Assembly (NCBI GenBank): GCA_964451325.1
Contig: CAYVHO010000002.1
Coordinates: 62,001 to 126,000 of the forward strand
Origin: JAADHI01 sp964451325
Lineage (GTDB): Bacteria > Nitrospirota > Nitrospiria > SBBL01 > JAADHI01
DNA: 64,000 bases
Direction of reading: 5' to 3'
In this document: positions 34,610 through 43,649 of the stretch, one piece after another
How the letters are laid out: each line of letters begins with the position of its first letter
Numbering within the stretch: position 1 is the stretch's first letter
The notes under the pieces: generated by a model
What the model saw: only the letters and a program-made list of their open reading frames with translations
Told to the model about the DNA's origin: nothing
Database searches by the model: none
Translations under genes and position numbers: made by a program

Positions 34610-35085
34610 TGAATGCGCTGCGCTTGGGCGAATTAAAACGCGACCTGGCAGCAGCAAACAGCTTTCTCCCCCTCTGTATCCTAAAGATTATTATTTGCAT
34701 CTTCTTGCTCTTCTCCTTATTTGGCTGCGTAAAATCCGGCACGACCCGACTTTCACTTCCCGATTCACCCGTTGCTTATGATCAGGCATGGAAATCTTCC
34801 CTGGAAGCCACTTTGCTTTATTATGACCGCATTGTCATTTCAGACAAAAAAATGGGTTATTTTCAAACAAGTTGGCAAACACACCAAGTTGGGGTTCTCA
34901 TCGGGAACCCCGTCAAAAGAAGTCGTTTGATTGGGCGCATCGCAAGTCAAGATCCTTTCCGACTTGATATCGACATGGAACAAGAAGCCTTTTCCTTAGA
35001 ACTGGGACACTGGGTCGCTGATCCCCCGGATAAAAAACGCCTCAGCGAAATCAAAGACCGTTTGCAGGCCAGACTCCGGTTTTAG
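34609..35085 (+). CDS. Predicted lipoprotein of unknown function
   Basis: 158 residues, family not recognised. A long N-region is followed by the hydrophobic stretch CILKIIICIFLLFSLFGC, whose last Cys (near residue 40) fits a lipobox (FSLFG-C). The mature part is about 118 residues, mixed alpha/beta in character, with DRIVISDKKMGYFQTSWQTH resembling outer-membrane NlpC/BamC-like lipoprotein modules. It is coupled to the PilZ gene by a TAATG overlap. A start further downstream would make a more ordinary signal peptide, but no better ribosome-binding site is seen. Confidence 0.7.
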   Translation: MNALRLGELKRDLAAANSFLPLCILKIIICIFLLFSLFGCVKSGTTRLSLPDSPVAYDQAWKSSLEATLLYYDRIVISDKKMGYFQTSWQTHQVGVLIGNPVKRSRLIGRIASQDPFRLDIDMEQEAFSLELGHWVADPPDKKRLSEIKDRLQARLRF

Positions 35086-35124
35086 TTTTTTGAAATAAGA
35101 CCCCTCACAATTAAGGATTCGAGC

Positions 35125-36660
35125 GTGCTGGCAAAGATCAACAGCGCAGTATTATCGGGTGTCGATGCCCTCCTGATTGATGTTGAGATCGATCTGTCTC
35201 AGGGGCTCCCCCTGCTCTCTATCGTGGGTTTGCCCGACCTCGCGGTGAAAGAAAGTAAAGACCGACTGCGTTCTGCCATAAAAAATACAGGCTTCAATTT
35301 TCCCGTCAAAAAGATCACAGTAAACCTTGCACCTGCCGATCTTAAAAAAGAGGGCTCTGCTTTTGATCTTCCTATCTCTCTGGGTATTTTAGCCGCAGAA
35401 GGCCTGATCAAACGGGAACGGCTCGACCATTTTTTGATTGTGGGAGAACTCTCCTTAGATGGCCGTATCAAACCCATTAAAGGGGCCTTGCCCATCGCGA
35501 TTTTGGCAAAACGACTTGGCCTCGAAGGGGTTATCCTTCCAACTCAAAATGGCGAGGAAGCCGCCGTCGTCTCCGGGGTGAAAATTTTTGGAATGGAAAC
35601 CCTCCCACAAGTGGTTGGCTTTTTAAACGAACAAAATGAATGTCCCCCCGTTTCTGTGGACATCGCCCAACTATTCCGCGAAGTATCGCGATACGCTGAA
35701 GACTATGCTGAGGTTAAAGGACAGACTCACGCAAAACGTGCCCTGGAAATTGCCGCCGCCGGAGGACACAATATTCTCATGGTTGGCCCACCCGGTTCGG
35801 GAAAAACCATGTTGGCAAAACGCTTCCCCTCGATTTTACCCCGCATGCACTTTGATGAATCCCTCGAAATCACACAGGTACACAGCGTCACGGGTCTTTT
35901 GTCCCCCAGCACACCACTCTTACTGACTCGGCCTTTTCGTGCCCCCCACCACACCATTTCAGACGCAGGACTCATCGGAGGAGGTCAAATTCCGCGTCCG
36001 GGCGAAGTCAGCTTAGCCCATAACGGCGTACTTTTTTTAGATGAATTGCCTGAATTTAAACGCAATGTCCTCGAAGTTTTAAGACAGCCCTTAGAAGAAG
36101 GTGAAGTCACCATCGCACGCGCGAGTGGCACATTGACCTACCCTTCCCGGTTTATGCTGCTTGCAGCCATGAATCCCTGCCCCTGTGGTTATTTTACCGA
36201 CCCTCAGCGCAATTGTGTCTGCACACCCACAGCCATACAACGCTATCGTTCAAAAATTTCAGGCCCCTTACTTGATCGCATTGACCTACACATTGAAGTC
36301 CCCGCCGTCCCTTTTCGCGACCTGACGATCGAGACCACCCAGGACGAAGCCTCCGAAATCATTCAAAAACGGGTACAAATCGCCAGAAGCTTTCAAACAA
36401 ACAGGTATAAAAAGGAAGGGGTGCGCTGCAACGCACAACTTGGGCCAAAACAACTTAAAAAATATTGCAAAATCGACGAGGCCAGCAAACACCTCGTTGA
36501 GCTTGCGATGACACGTCTGGGTTTATCCGCACGTGCTTATAACCGAATATTAAAAGTCGCACGCTCAATCGCCGATCTCGAACAACGGGAAAATATCTCA
36601 ACTCAAGATATCTCCGAAGCCGTACAATACCGAAGCCTTGACCGCAAAATTTTAGCTTAA
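35125..36660 (+). CDS. comM: YifB/ComM family Mg-chelatase-like AAA+ ATPase
   Basis: 511 residues, GTG start with AAGGA eight bases upstream. The N-terminal Lon-protease-like fold domain (GLPDLAVKESKDRLRSAIKN) is followed by an AAA+ module with Walker A VGPPGSGKT near residue 221, Walker B NGVLFLDELPEF, and the CPCGYFTD cysteine motif. The C-terminal helical part ends LSARAYNRILKVARSIADLE. ComM is a helicase that aids branch migration during natural transformation. Length and motifs are normal for the family. Confidence 0.95.
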   Translation: MLAKINSAVLSGVDALLIDVEIDLSQGLPLLSIVGLPDLAVKESKDRLRSAIKNTGFNFPVKKITVNLAPADLKKEGSAFDLPISLGILAAEGLIKRERLDHFLIVGELSLDGRIKPIKGALPIAILAKRLGLEGVILPTQNGEEAAVVSGVKIFGMETLPQVVGFLNEQNECPPVSVDIAQLFREVSRYAEDYAEVKGQTHAKRALEIAAAGGHNILMVGPPGSGKTMLAKRFPSILPRMHFDESLEITQVHSVTGLLSPSTPLLLTRPFRAPHHTISDAGLIGGGQIPRPGEVSLAHNGVLFLDELPEFKRNVLEVLRQPLEEGEVTIARASGTLTYPSRFMLLAAMNPCPCGYFTDPQRNCVCTPTAIQRYRSKISGPLLDRIDLHIEVPAVPFRDLTIETTQDEASEIIQKRVQIARSFQTNRYKKEGVRCNAQLGPKQLKKYCKIDEASKHLVELAMTRLGLSARAYNRILKVARSIADLEQRENISTQDISEAVQYRSLDRKILA

Positions 36661-37169
36661 TCCTTAAGCGCATTTATGATCGTTTTATGGGTCAAAAATG
36701 TTTCACTTGACGCATACATAAACCCTCTTTTCCTCCCTACAAAACCTGCACCTGCCATCACACAATATTTTAGGCCAAAAACAGACAAAAAAACGATATA
36801 TGGGGTCTGTTTCAACATATTGTCCACATCTTGTAGCTTGACATTCTTTTTGGAAAGCAAAAGTCTGATTCAAAAAAGAAACCTTTTTTGGTATACACCT
36901 AAGTAATTGTTTTTATTGATAAATACATAATGCCTCATAATTATGCACTTTGCTGGAAAGCCAAGGAAATCGTGGGATTTAGAGTAATTTTTACGAGTTA
37001 TCGTCAAGTTATCCACATTTCCTGTGGATAAGCAAAAACCTGCTCAGAAAGTCTTGATTTTTATAGGTTTAAGACAGATTTAGGAGGAAAGGGACTTGTC
37101 TTTATCGGGTAAAAATGTCCCTTGAAAAAAGTACACGACTTTGCGAAATACAAGGTGAGACTTTTGAGT
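36661..37169. other. Gene-free AT-rich stretch with paired DnaA boxes
   Basis: About 500 bases between convergent genes with no convincing gene on either strand. Two perfect 9-mer DnaA boxes face each other (TTATCCACA at 37009-37017 and TGTGGATAA at 37023-37031, five bases apart). A one-mismatch box, TTGTCCACA, lies near 36821-36829. Between them is an AT-rich run (36900-36950). A stem AAGGGAC/GTCCCTT near 37086-37128 is also seen. Possible roles are a DnaA titration or regulatory site. Origin function is not supported by neighbours such as dnaA or gidA. Confidence 0.5.
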
Positions 37170-37736
37170 TTATTTCCCGTAATTCGAACGACCAGCCGTT
37201 TCTCTTTGCACCCGGTCTCGACTGGCCGCGTGAAAGAGATCGTTATCAATATAGGTCAAGGAGTAGCTCAGAAAACCATCAGAATCATCAATCTGCAGGA
37301 TCAGTCGTGTGGCCCCATCATCCCAGAAGATGAGGCGTGTCCCCGGTAGAATATTTTCACGCGGTGGACCAAAAGATGCGTTATTGTTCTCAATCAGACT
37401 CTCAATATCAGCACTTTTGCTTGAAAGGGGTTTATAATTGATCTCGATCCGAAACAGACGATCCTTGTAAAAATCGGCAAGCACCTGTGTGACCTTGCTG
37501 GAAAAACCACTGCGATTCAAATCAAAACGATGTTCATCAGAAAATTGCCCAATTGCAGCACTCAGTTCTGTACTATTAACCCTTTCACGAAAGGTCTCAA
37601 GCACCATGTTTAGATGGGCGGGACCATGGATCCTGGGAATCGGAAGCACTCCCTTGAAAATAGCATGAATTGCAAAAAGGTTATTTGGAAAAACAAGGAA
37701 AGTAAGAACAAGAACAATAAAGCTCAGGTTTCTCAA
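37170..37736 (-). CDS. Exported protein of unknown function, last gene of the PCP-domain operon
   Basis: 188 residues with a signal peptide (MRNLSFIVLVLTFLVFPNNL, cut probably after LFA). The mature part is about 165 residues, probably alpha/beta, with no motif I recognise and no cysteines, and contains a charged region (RIEINYKPLSSKSADIESLI) and LIFWDDGATRLILQIDDSD. It begins 19 bases after the CopD-like gene and so closes the five-gene operon. A periplasmic partner of the membrane protein is plausible but unproven. Confidence 0.7.
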   Translation of the reverse strand: MRNLSFIVLVLTFLVFPNNLFAIHAIFKGVLPIPRIHGPAHLNMVLETFRERVNSTELSAAIGQFSDEHRFDLNRSGFSSKVTQVLADFYKDRLFRIEINYKPLSSKSADIESLIENNNASFGPPRENILPGTRLIFWDDGATRLILQIDDSDGFLSYSLTYIDNDLFHAASRDRVQRETAGRSNYGK

Positions 37737-37755
37737 AGGAGACCTTAAAACCGAA

Positions 37756-38196
37756 CTAAAAACGCCAGTGCCTCAACATTGCCGCAACAAAAATAATGAG
37801 CACCCCAAAAACAAGACTCACCTTCGCGTGACGCAGACTGGGCACAGGTTTTTCACTTTCTCCTTCCGCAGGACGGATAAAACCAAAAACAAGCAGAGAA
37901 CCCATCCCAACGATCAAAAACACCTTAATGGCCAGGGCTGAGACATAATTCCCTGGGACTTCTGCAACACCGGCAACTCTGTAACCAAAGTTCAACCCAC
38001 CCGTCACGACAAGAATAATCAGAAATATAGAGGAAAGGAAGATAAAACGTTTGGATATTTTTTGGAGGAGCTCTCTTGGAGCCTTGCCCGACTTCAAAAA
38101 GGGCATTAAGACAAATACTTGATAGGCATTCCCGCCAATCCAAAAAATAGCCCCGATCAAATGTAACCAATGGATGATTGTCGCTTTAGGATCCAT
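37756..38196 (-). CDS. CopD-like four-helix membrane protein
   Basis: 146 residues, four predicted membrane helices. HWLHLIGAIFWIGGNAYQVF at the start, with histidines and WxGG in helix 1, resembles the CopD/DUF-type family of copper-resistance and related heme-binding membrane proteins. Conserved-looking His residues (9, 12, and HW near the C-terminus) could bind a metal or heme. It lies 33 bases after the four-module PCP protein gene. Copper transport is not shown; in this operon a redox or heme role is as likely (inference). Confidence 0.65.
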   Translation of the reverse strand: MDPKATIIHWLHLIGAIFWIGGNAYQVFVLMPFLKSGKAPRELLQKISKRFIFLSSIFLIILVVTGGLNFGYRVAGVAEVPGNYVSALAIKVFLIVGMGSLLVFGFIRPAEGESEKPVPSLRHAKVSLVFGVLIIFVAAMLRHWRF

Positions 38197-38229
38197 AAAA
38201 CCTCATTTTAATATGAATAAAGGAGATGC

Positions 38230-39219
38230 TTACATTTTTTTTGAAGGGTCTTTGAGATAATCCTTCATTTGCTCAAGCATCTCTTCATCAATCAATCCTA
38301 CTTTTCCTTTTTTTCCCATGTAGTCTTTAATATCATCCAGTCGTTTTGCCGCTTCAGGGTTGTTTTGAAGACGACGAATATTCTCTTTTGCATCCTCAAA
38401 ACCGTCAAAAGTCATCTCATCGTAACCAAAAGTCCGCAAGCGTTTCATGGCTTTCATCATCGCTTTGTTTCTAAACTGGGTCAGATGTTCAGAAGTTACG
38501 GTGGTGAGCCCCATTTTACGCGCACGGCGCTCAGCCGCTTTTTTGATCCCGCTACGTACAAAATCAGGGGAAGTCATGAGACGCTTTTCGGCCTCCACAC
38601 TCCAGGTGATATCACTCTTAGGGGAATCCCAGATCTGGGTGGCCGCAGCCAAATCAATGCGTTCAATCCCCATCTCTCGCGCTAAATCTTCGGCGTCATT
38701 TTTCAACATGTCGCGTACAAAATCACGCGCCATTTCCGGGGCCTCTGTGATTTTTTGCTCAAGCCGCACGGTCGCAGCATCTGTCCAGGGCATCGCAGGC
38801 CCCGCCTGCTCATCTTGTGCATCACCAAGGGATTCGGCCTTTTTAAGGAGTTCCATATCCACTTCGAGATGTCCTCGTTCAAGGGCGACTTCTTCGGCGA
38901 TTTTTTTGATCATGCTGCGCATAAACTCAGGAACGGTTTCAAGACGTTCTGTCGCCTCGCGTGTCCAAGCCAGGGCCTTTGTCTCAACCCCTGCTTCATC
39001 ATGGACCGCACCCGTCCCCTGAGCCGCCATCGGGGTCATCATCTTATCTTTGAACTGGGCCAAGACCTCCGGTGTAATGACAGTGATTCCAAGCTCGGTC
39101 GCCTTTTTTTCAGAAAGACTCCGTACCATTTTTCGCAGAAAAAAAGGTGCTTTTTTTAGACGTTTTTCAGCCTCTGGGGTCCAGGTAATGGGCGAGACTT
39201 CTTTTTTTGATCCAAACAT
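38230..39219 (-). CDS. Protein of four PCP-reductase-like modules
   Basis: 329 residues from the ATG with AGAGG upstream (MFGSKKEVSPITWTPEAEKR). Four modules of about 48 residues (roughly 11-60, 83-130, 143-195, 203-253) each show the pattern W[TS]xEAxxRLxxxPxFxRxxIKKxxExxAxExG, then ITPE-like. This is the small helical domain at the C-terminus of protochlorophyllide reductase subunit B (PCP_red family). The C-terminal 75 residues are charged and helical (GKVGLIDEEMLEQMKDYLKD). There are no cysteines and no signal peptide, so it is cytoplasmic. An earlier ATG 36 codons upstream is inside the neighbouring gene and unlikely. Confidence 0.75.
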   Translation of the reverse strand: MFGSKKEVSPITWTPEAEKRLKKAPFFLRKMVRSLSEKKATELGITVITPEVLAQFKDKMMTPMAAQGTGAVHDEAGVETKALAWTREATERLETVPEFMRSMIKKIAEEVALERGHLEVDMELLKKAESLGDAQDEQAGPAMPWTDAATVRLEQKITEAPEMARDFVRDMLKNDAEDLAREMGIERIDLAAATQIWDSPKSDITWSVEAEKRLMTSPDFVRSGIKKAAERRARKMGLTTVTSEHLTQFRNKAMMKAMKRLRTFGYDEMTFDGFEDAKENIRRLQNNPEAAKRLDDIKDYMGKKGKVGLIDEEMLEQMKDYLKDPSKKM

Positions 39220-39232
39220 AAAAACCTCTTGA

Positions 39233-40615
39233 TTACTTTTTAGATACAGAACCTTCAGGAACACCACGATCAAATTCTGTAAAATTAAAACGTCGCCCCA
39301 TACGAAGCTCTGCTGCTTCACGGACAATCTGCATCACTTCTGGCGTGATGTGAGTGATACCATTTTCTTTGGCATAACGCTCCACACCACTTGAAACCAT
39401 ACCGCGTGCAAATGAAGGCAGCCCATTTAAACGCTCTAGTGAAGCCGCATCCCAGGCCAAGGTCATCTTCACTTCCAAACCAAAGGTCTGATCCGCACCC
39501 AGTGAAATTTTTTCTCCGCCATTCTGACCGGGCTGATAATCACAAGCCGGATCTTCGGCCAAATAGTCACCGTGGGCGGCATAAGCACGACAACGACAAC
39601 CACTACACATTTCGGAGAATTCACATTCGCCGCAACGACCACCCAAAACGGGATCTCTTAAATCATTCAAAACAGGCGAATTGTGCCAAATATCATCAAA
39701 AGACTGCTCTCTCAAGTTCCCAGCACTAACAGGCATGTAGGGACAAGGCGTAACGTCACCTTCGGGCGTAATTCGGCAATAATATTTGCCCGCGGGGCAA
39801 CTGCCCTGTGCATAATTTTTAAGCAAAGGGGATTCCGGATCAAGGTCATAAATCACTTTTCTAAAATGCGGGGCACATTTGGCGCGCAAGATCAGATCAT
39901 GACTACGCCCGGCAGGCTGCGTCCAGGGATCGTCATATTGCGTAAAAAGGTTCTCTTCGCTCATCTGTTCAGAGCCCACCCCTTGTGCCCGTGCAAGGTA
40001 GGTCAGGATCTCCCGATATTGCCTGGGGTTAATGTCTGTGATGCCTTCGGCACGCCCCGTTTGAATGAGGAAGAAAAAGTTGAGCACTTTTGCGCCAAGC
40101 TTCCGCGACAGGTCAATCATTTGAGGGATCTCAGAGACATTCCAATCCATGACACTCATGTGGATTGAAAAATCGAGCCCCTCATTTTTTAAATGTTCAA
40201 TGCCACGAACAGCATTTTTCCACGAACCCTGAAGCTGGCGAAACTGGTCATGTTTGACCGGATCAACGGAATCAAGACTGATTGATGCGCCCTGCAGACC
40301 ACTCTCACGCATCTTGCGGGCTTCAGTTTTACCCAAGAGCACACCGTTTGTCCCCAAAACACAGGTAAAGCCTTTGTCAGAACCATATCCGGCGATATCA
40401 AAAATATCCTTTCGAACAAGCGGTTCTCCACCCGTCAGGATAAGAAAGACATTGGGGTTCACCTTTTCAATGTCATCCATAACCTTAAAACACTCTTCCG
40501 TCGTAAGATCACCGGAAACATCGGCATTGGGAAAAGCACTCATATAACAGTGCGTACAAAAAAGATTGCAACGCTGCGTTAAATTCCATGAAACAGAATA
40601 AGCTTGATACGACAT
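39233..40615 (-). CDS. Radical SAM/SPASM protein with C-terminal PCP-reductase-like module
   Basis: 460 residues. The radical SAM cluster motif is CNLFCTHC (Cys16, 20, 23) followed by LTGGEPLVRKDIFD. A SPASM-type region (about 270-350) is rich in cysteines: CPAGKYYCRITPEGDVTPCP, then CGECEFSEMCSGCRCRA, enough for auxiliary [4Fe-4S] clusters. The layout resembles NirJ/AhbC/AhbD-type heme-modifying enzymes. Residues about 398-447 (AWDAASLERLNGLPSFARGM and on) form one PCP-like module, as in the neighbouring genes. Chemistry is unknown; modification of a tetrapyrrole or a peptide are the main options (inference). Confidence 0.85.
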   Translation of the reverse strand: MSYQAYSVSWNLTQRCNLFCTHCYMSAFPNADVSGDLTTEECFKVMDDIEKVNPNVFLILTGGEPLVRKDIFDIAGYGSDKGFTCVLGTNGVLLGKTEARKMRESGLQGASISLDSVDPVKHDQFRQLQGSWKNAVRGIEHLKNEGLDFSIHMSVMDWNVSEIPQMIDLSRKLGAKVLNFFFLIQTGRAEGITDINPRQYREILTYLARAQGVGSEQMSEENLFTQYDDPWTQPAGRSHDLILRAKCAPHFRKVIYDLDPESPLLKNYAQGSCPAGKYYCRITPEGDVTPCPYMPVSAGNLREQSFDDIWHNSPVLNDLRDPVLGGRCGECEFSEMCSGCRCRAYAAHGDYLAEDPACDYQPGQNGGEKISLGADQTFGLEVKMTLAWDAASLERLNGLPSFARGMVSSGVERYAKENGITHITPEVMQIVREAAELRMGRRFNFTEFDRGVPEGSVSKK

Positions 40616-40648
40616 ATTACTGACCTGTCCTTAAAACCCTTTTCATCC

Positions 40649-43360
40649 CTAGAATCCCTGGCTACGCATCGTTTCAGCCCAGCGCTCAGTCACTTCATTG
40701 AGCAATGTCACGGTCACATGGGTCAGATTTTTTTCATCAGCACAAGACTCAATTTCCTGAACCACCGTCCCTCGAACAAAAGAAGGAATAAGAGAGATTC
40801 GGCCAATGGCTTCATCCTCCCATGAAAGACGACGTTCAACTTTTTTAGAGACCTGCGTCCATTGGGTGTATTTTGCCTTGACCACAGAGGGATCAATTTG
40901 ATAAACCCCCTTCTTTCGGGCATCGGCCTCAATGCGCCAACGTGTCATGTCTCTCATGAAACCCTCTGGAATCTCGGTCAAAATTGCGGTCGCTGCGTCC
41001 GTCCACGACATTTGTGCTTCATCCTTAACGAGACTTTCTTTTCGTTCCAGCTTCAGTCCGTATTCCCCTCCCGCACCACAAAGCGAACAGGGCTCCGGTG
41101 CATTTTGCTCCGAAACAAGACTACAAACCATACAGATAAAATAATCAATTTCTTCACGCATCAAGACAAAACGAGCGCTTTTTGCTTCGCAAACAGGACA
41201 CGATTCCGGGACATTTTGCACAACATGGCCACACATTCCACAGAAGTGTAAGGGCTTTTCTGCTTCAGAGGCGACATCATCACCTCCTGCCATTTTGGCC
41301 ATTTGTTTTTTAATCTCGTCCAGACTCGAAGCCCCGGAAAGCACCGCTTCCATTTCAGAGGTTGCCTTTGCAATGCCTGCCTCAACCACCTCCAGCGTAA
41401 TGTGTGTCGCATTACTGGAAAATGCGTAGTTTTCGACGTGTTGACGTGTCGCGTCTCGCATAAAACCCACCGGAACACGTTCAATACGCTCCGTGCCTTC
41501 ATCAGTCCAGGTAAACTGAGGCGTCGAGGGTTTTGCTGGAGCGGACTCATTTTTTTCGGCAGATTCTTTTTCGGCTTTCATTTGACTGACGGCCTTTGAA
41601 ATGGCATTTCCTCCAATTTCAACGCCCTCGTCTAAGACCTCATCCAATCCTCTAATCATACGAATCGCAAACTCATTCGTAATCGTTTGAAACCCCATTT
41701 TTCGTGCCGTCTTTTCAACTTTGGCTTTTGCCCGGCGACGTTCAAAACCCGCCGGAACCGCCCGTAACGTGTTTTTTGCATCCTCGGTCCAATTCAAAGG
41801 CACACCGTCGTAGCCGACCTCCAAAGAAAGTCCGCCTTCCGCCTTCGCCGCCGACTCAAAGAGCGACTTATCCAGAAAATTAAAGGCCTCACTTTCCGCG
41901 CTACAAATCGGACACTCGACCGGCTTTGACCCTTTTGCGGTATAACCACAGTTACTGCAAACATAAAAATCGTTCTTCGCTTTTTCGTCATAACTTTCGG
42001 CACGTTCGGTATCGCGATCTTTTACGATATTCGTCATCATGCCTGCAATACCACCACTTTTTAGACTTTCAACGACGGCATCATCGGCTTTCATTTTATT
42101 TCGGTCGATGCCTTTTTCATCCAAAGTTTTTCCCATATTCCGCATCATGTCAATGGAAGATTGCGGCAAGATATCACCCATCGCAGCATCCACGACGGAG
42201 TTCGTAATAATGGAGTAGCCTTTTTCGACGGCATAACGATAAACAGCGGTTTTTGCCACACCCCGCGCAAAAATCGGCACCTTTTCCATGCGTTTTGAGG
42301 CTTCTTCCGTCCAGGCCACGGTGTATTCTGCAATGGCGTCAATCGGCGGCATATAGGTTTTGTTGGAGATCAGCACGTTACAGGGGGCCATACGTACCAA
42401 ATTTTCAGAATTGCTCCCGACATCCATGTCGCTGTCGGAATGCACACCAATGCGACCGACGATCAACAACCAGGGTTTTTCTTTTTTGACATATTGCAGT
42501 ACTTTTTCAAAAGGCTTGCCGTCCAAGAGAGAGGTACTGATTTTCACTCCTTCTTCTTTGGCAAGCGTCGTGCAGACTTCGAGATGACTTTGATAAATCT
42601 TAGCCAATCCCGAATCAATCACATCTTCGTGTAATTTTTCCTGTTCCTTAAAACGGAAAACTTTACCCGCTTCCTCATTTAAGACACCCGAAATCGAATT
42701 AAAGACCGCATAGTGATAATAAGGATCAAAAGCCGAAACAATATCCAAAGAAAGATCATAGGCCTTTGCAAGCGCTAAGCCCGTCTTAAAACCACCAAAA
42801 GAATGATGGCTGCCATCCACAGCGACAACAATTTTTCGGTTTTTCATATTTTCTGAAACCGTAAGCGTCGGCTCCTTCACCACAAAAATATCGGATTGCC
42901 GGACACGCCGAATCGTCCGTTCGGTGACACTGCCGATTAAACTTTCTTTGACCGCACCCACACCAAGTGCACCTAAAATCACCAGGTCATAGCCATTTTT
43001 AACGATGTCTTCGACCAGGACTTTATAATTCTTTCCTTCAAGAGAGACCCGCTCCATAGGCACATTACTTTCGCTGGCCTTTTGATCAATAATATCGAGA
43101 TAAGAATCGGTGATGATTTCCAAACCGCGCGTAATCAAAGAATCATGAATTTTGCGCTGACGCTCTAACTCATTTTCGTCGTGGTACTCTTCGGGAAGCC
43201 CCGCTTCCATTTGTTTGAAACGTTTGTCATGTAGTTTTGCCGCATAAGCATGACTGCCAATGACCTTTGAACCAAATTGCTGGGCCAGGGTCATCCCAAT
43301 GTCGATCGCCGTGTTTGAGAAATCTGAGTTGTCCACTGGGATATAGATTGATTTGTACAT
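40649..43360 (-). CDS. Double universal stress protein fused to rubredoxin-like knuckles and five PCP-reductase-like modules
   Basis: 903 residues from MYKSIYIPVDNSDFS; ten more codons are possible upstream. Residues 1-160 and 175-335 are two UspA domains, each with the ATP-binding GxxGxG...GS pattern (GALGVGAVKESLIGSVTERT; GRIGVHSDSDMDVGSNSENL). Five PCP-like modules follow at about 348-395, 522-570, 616-665, 784-830 and 845-893, each starting W[TE]xEA. Three rubredoxin-like CxxC...CxxC knuckles (Cys 468/471/483/486, 707/710/721/724, 743/746/758/761) lie between them and should bind iron or zinc. It is the first gene of a five-gene operon. I know no function for this architecture. Confidence 0.85.
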   Translation of the reverse strand: MYKSIYIPVDNSDFSNTAIDIGMTLAQQFGSKVIGSHAYAAKLHDKRFKQMEAGLPEEYHDENELERQRKIHDSLITRGLEIITDSYLDIIDQKASESNVPMERVSLEGKNYKVLVEDIVKNGYDLVILGALGVGAVKESLIGSVTERTIRRVRQSDIFVVKEPTLTVSENMKNRKIVVAVDGSHHSFGGFKTGLALAKAYDLSLDIVSAFDPYYHYAVFNSISGVLNEEAGKVFRFKEQEKLHEDVIDSGLAKIYQSHLEVCTTLAKEEGVKISTSLLDGKPFEKVLQYVKKEKPWLLIVGRIGVHSDSDMDVGSNSENLVRMAPCNVLISNKTYMPPIDAIAEYTVAWTEEASKRMEKVPIFARGVAKTAVYRYAVEKGYSIITNSVVDAAMGDILPQSSIDMMRNMGKTLDEKGIDRNKMKADDAVVESLKSGGIAGMMTNIVKDRDTERAESYDEKAKNDFYVCSNCGYTAKGSKPVECPICSAESEAFNFLDKSLFESAAKAEGGLSLEVGYDGVPLNWTEDAKNTLRAVPAGFERRRAKAKVEKTARKMGFQTITNEFAIRMIRGLDEVLDEGVEIGGNAISKAVSQMKAEKESAEKNESAPAKPSTPQFTWTDEGTERIERVPVGFMRDATRQHVENYAFSSNATHITLEVVEAGIAKATSEMEAVLSGASSLDEIKKQMAKMAGGDDVASEAEKPLHFCGMCGHVVQNVPESCPVCEAKSARFVLMREEIDYFICMVCSLVSEQNAPEPCSLCGAGGEYGLKLERKESLVKDEAQMSWTDAATAILTEIPEGFMRDMTRWRIEADARKKGVYQIDPSVVKAKYTQWTQVSKKVERRLSWEDEAIGRISLIPSFVRGTVVQEIESCADEKNLTHVTVTLLNEVTERWAETMRSQGF

Positions 43361-43431
43361 AGAATTGAACGCCCCCTTCTTTAAGCTCATCCTAGGTCTA
43401 AGAAGTGCTGAATCGTGAGAATTTTTTTTGG

Positions 43432-43461
43432 ATTATAGCACCCTACTCAAAATGAAGACAA
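43432..43461 (-). promoter_or_regulatory. Promoter of the USP/PCP operon
   Basis: On the minus strand: TTGTCT (43461-43456), an 18-base spacer and a perfect TATAAT (43437-43432). Transcription would begin near 43425, giving a leader of about 65 bases. It lies in the 290-base divergent gap opposite the TolC-like gene. Confidence 0.55.
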
Positions 43462-43649
43462 GCTAATTTTTAGGACGAAATACCGTTTCATTTCTTCCAA
43501 AAACATAGGCATGAACACCGGAGAAACCGAAACCACCAGGACAAATTGAAAGTTCATCTTTCTTTTGATATTCTTCCCACCTTGACAGAGACAAACTGAG
43601 CATTCACACGCTAAAAACCTTGCAGAAACGCCAATCGTACCGGGGGACA

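Noticed and set aside
38269..39022. Overlapping plus-strand frames of 138 and 191 codons inside the PCP-domain genes
   Set aside because: Antisense shadows of strongly coding minus-strand genes; composition is not protein-like and they carry no ribosome-binding sites.
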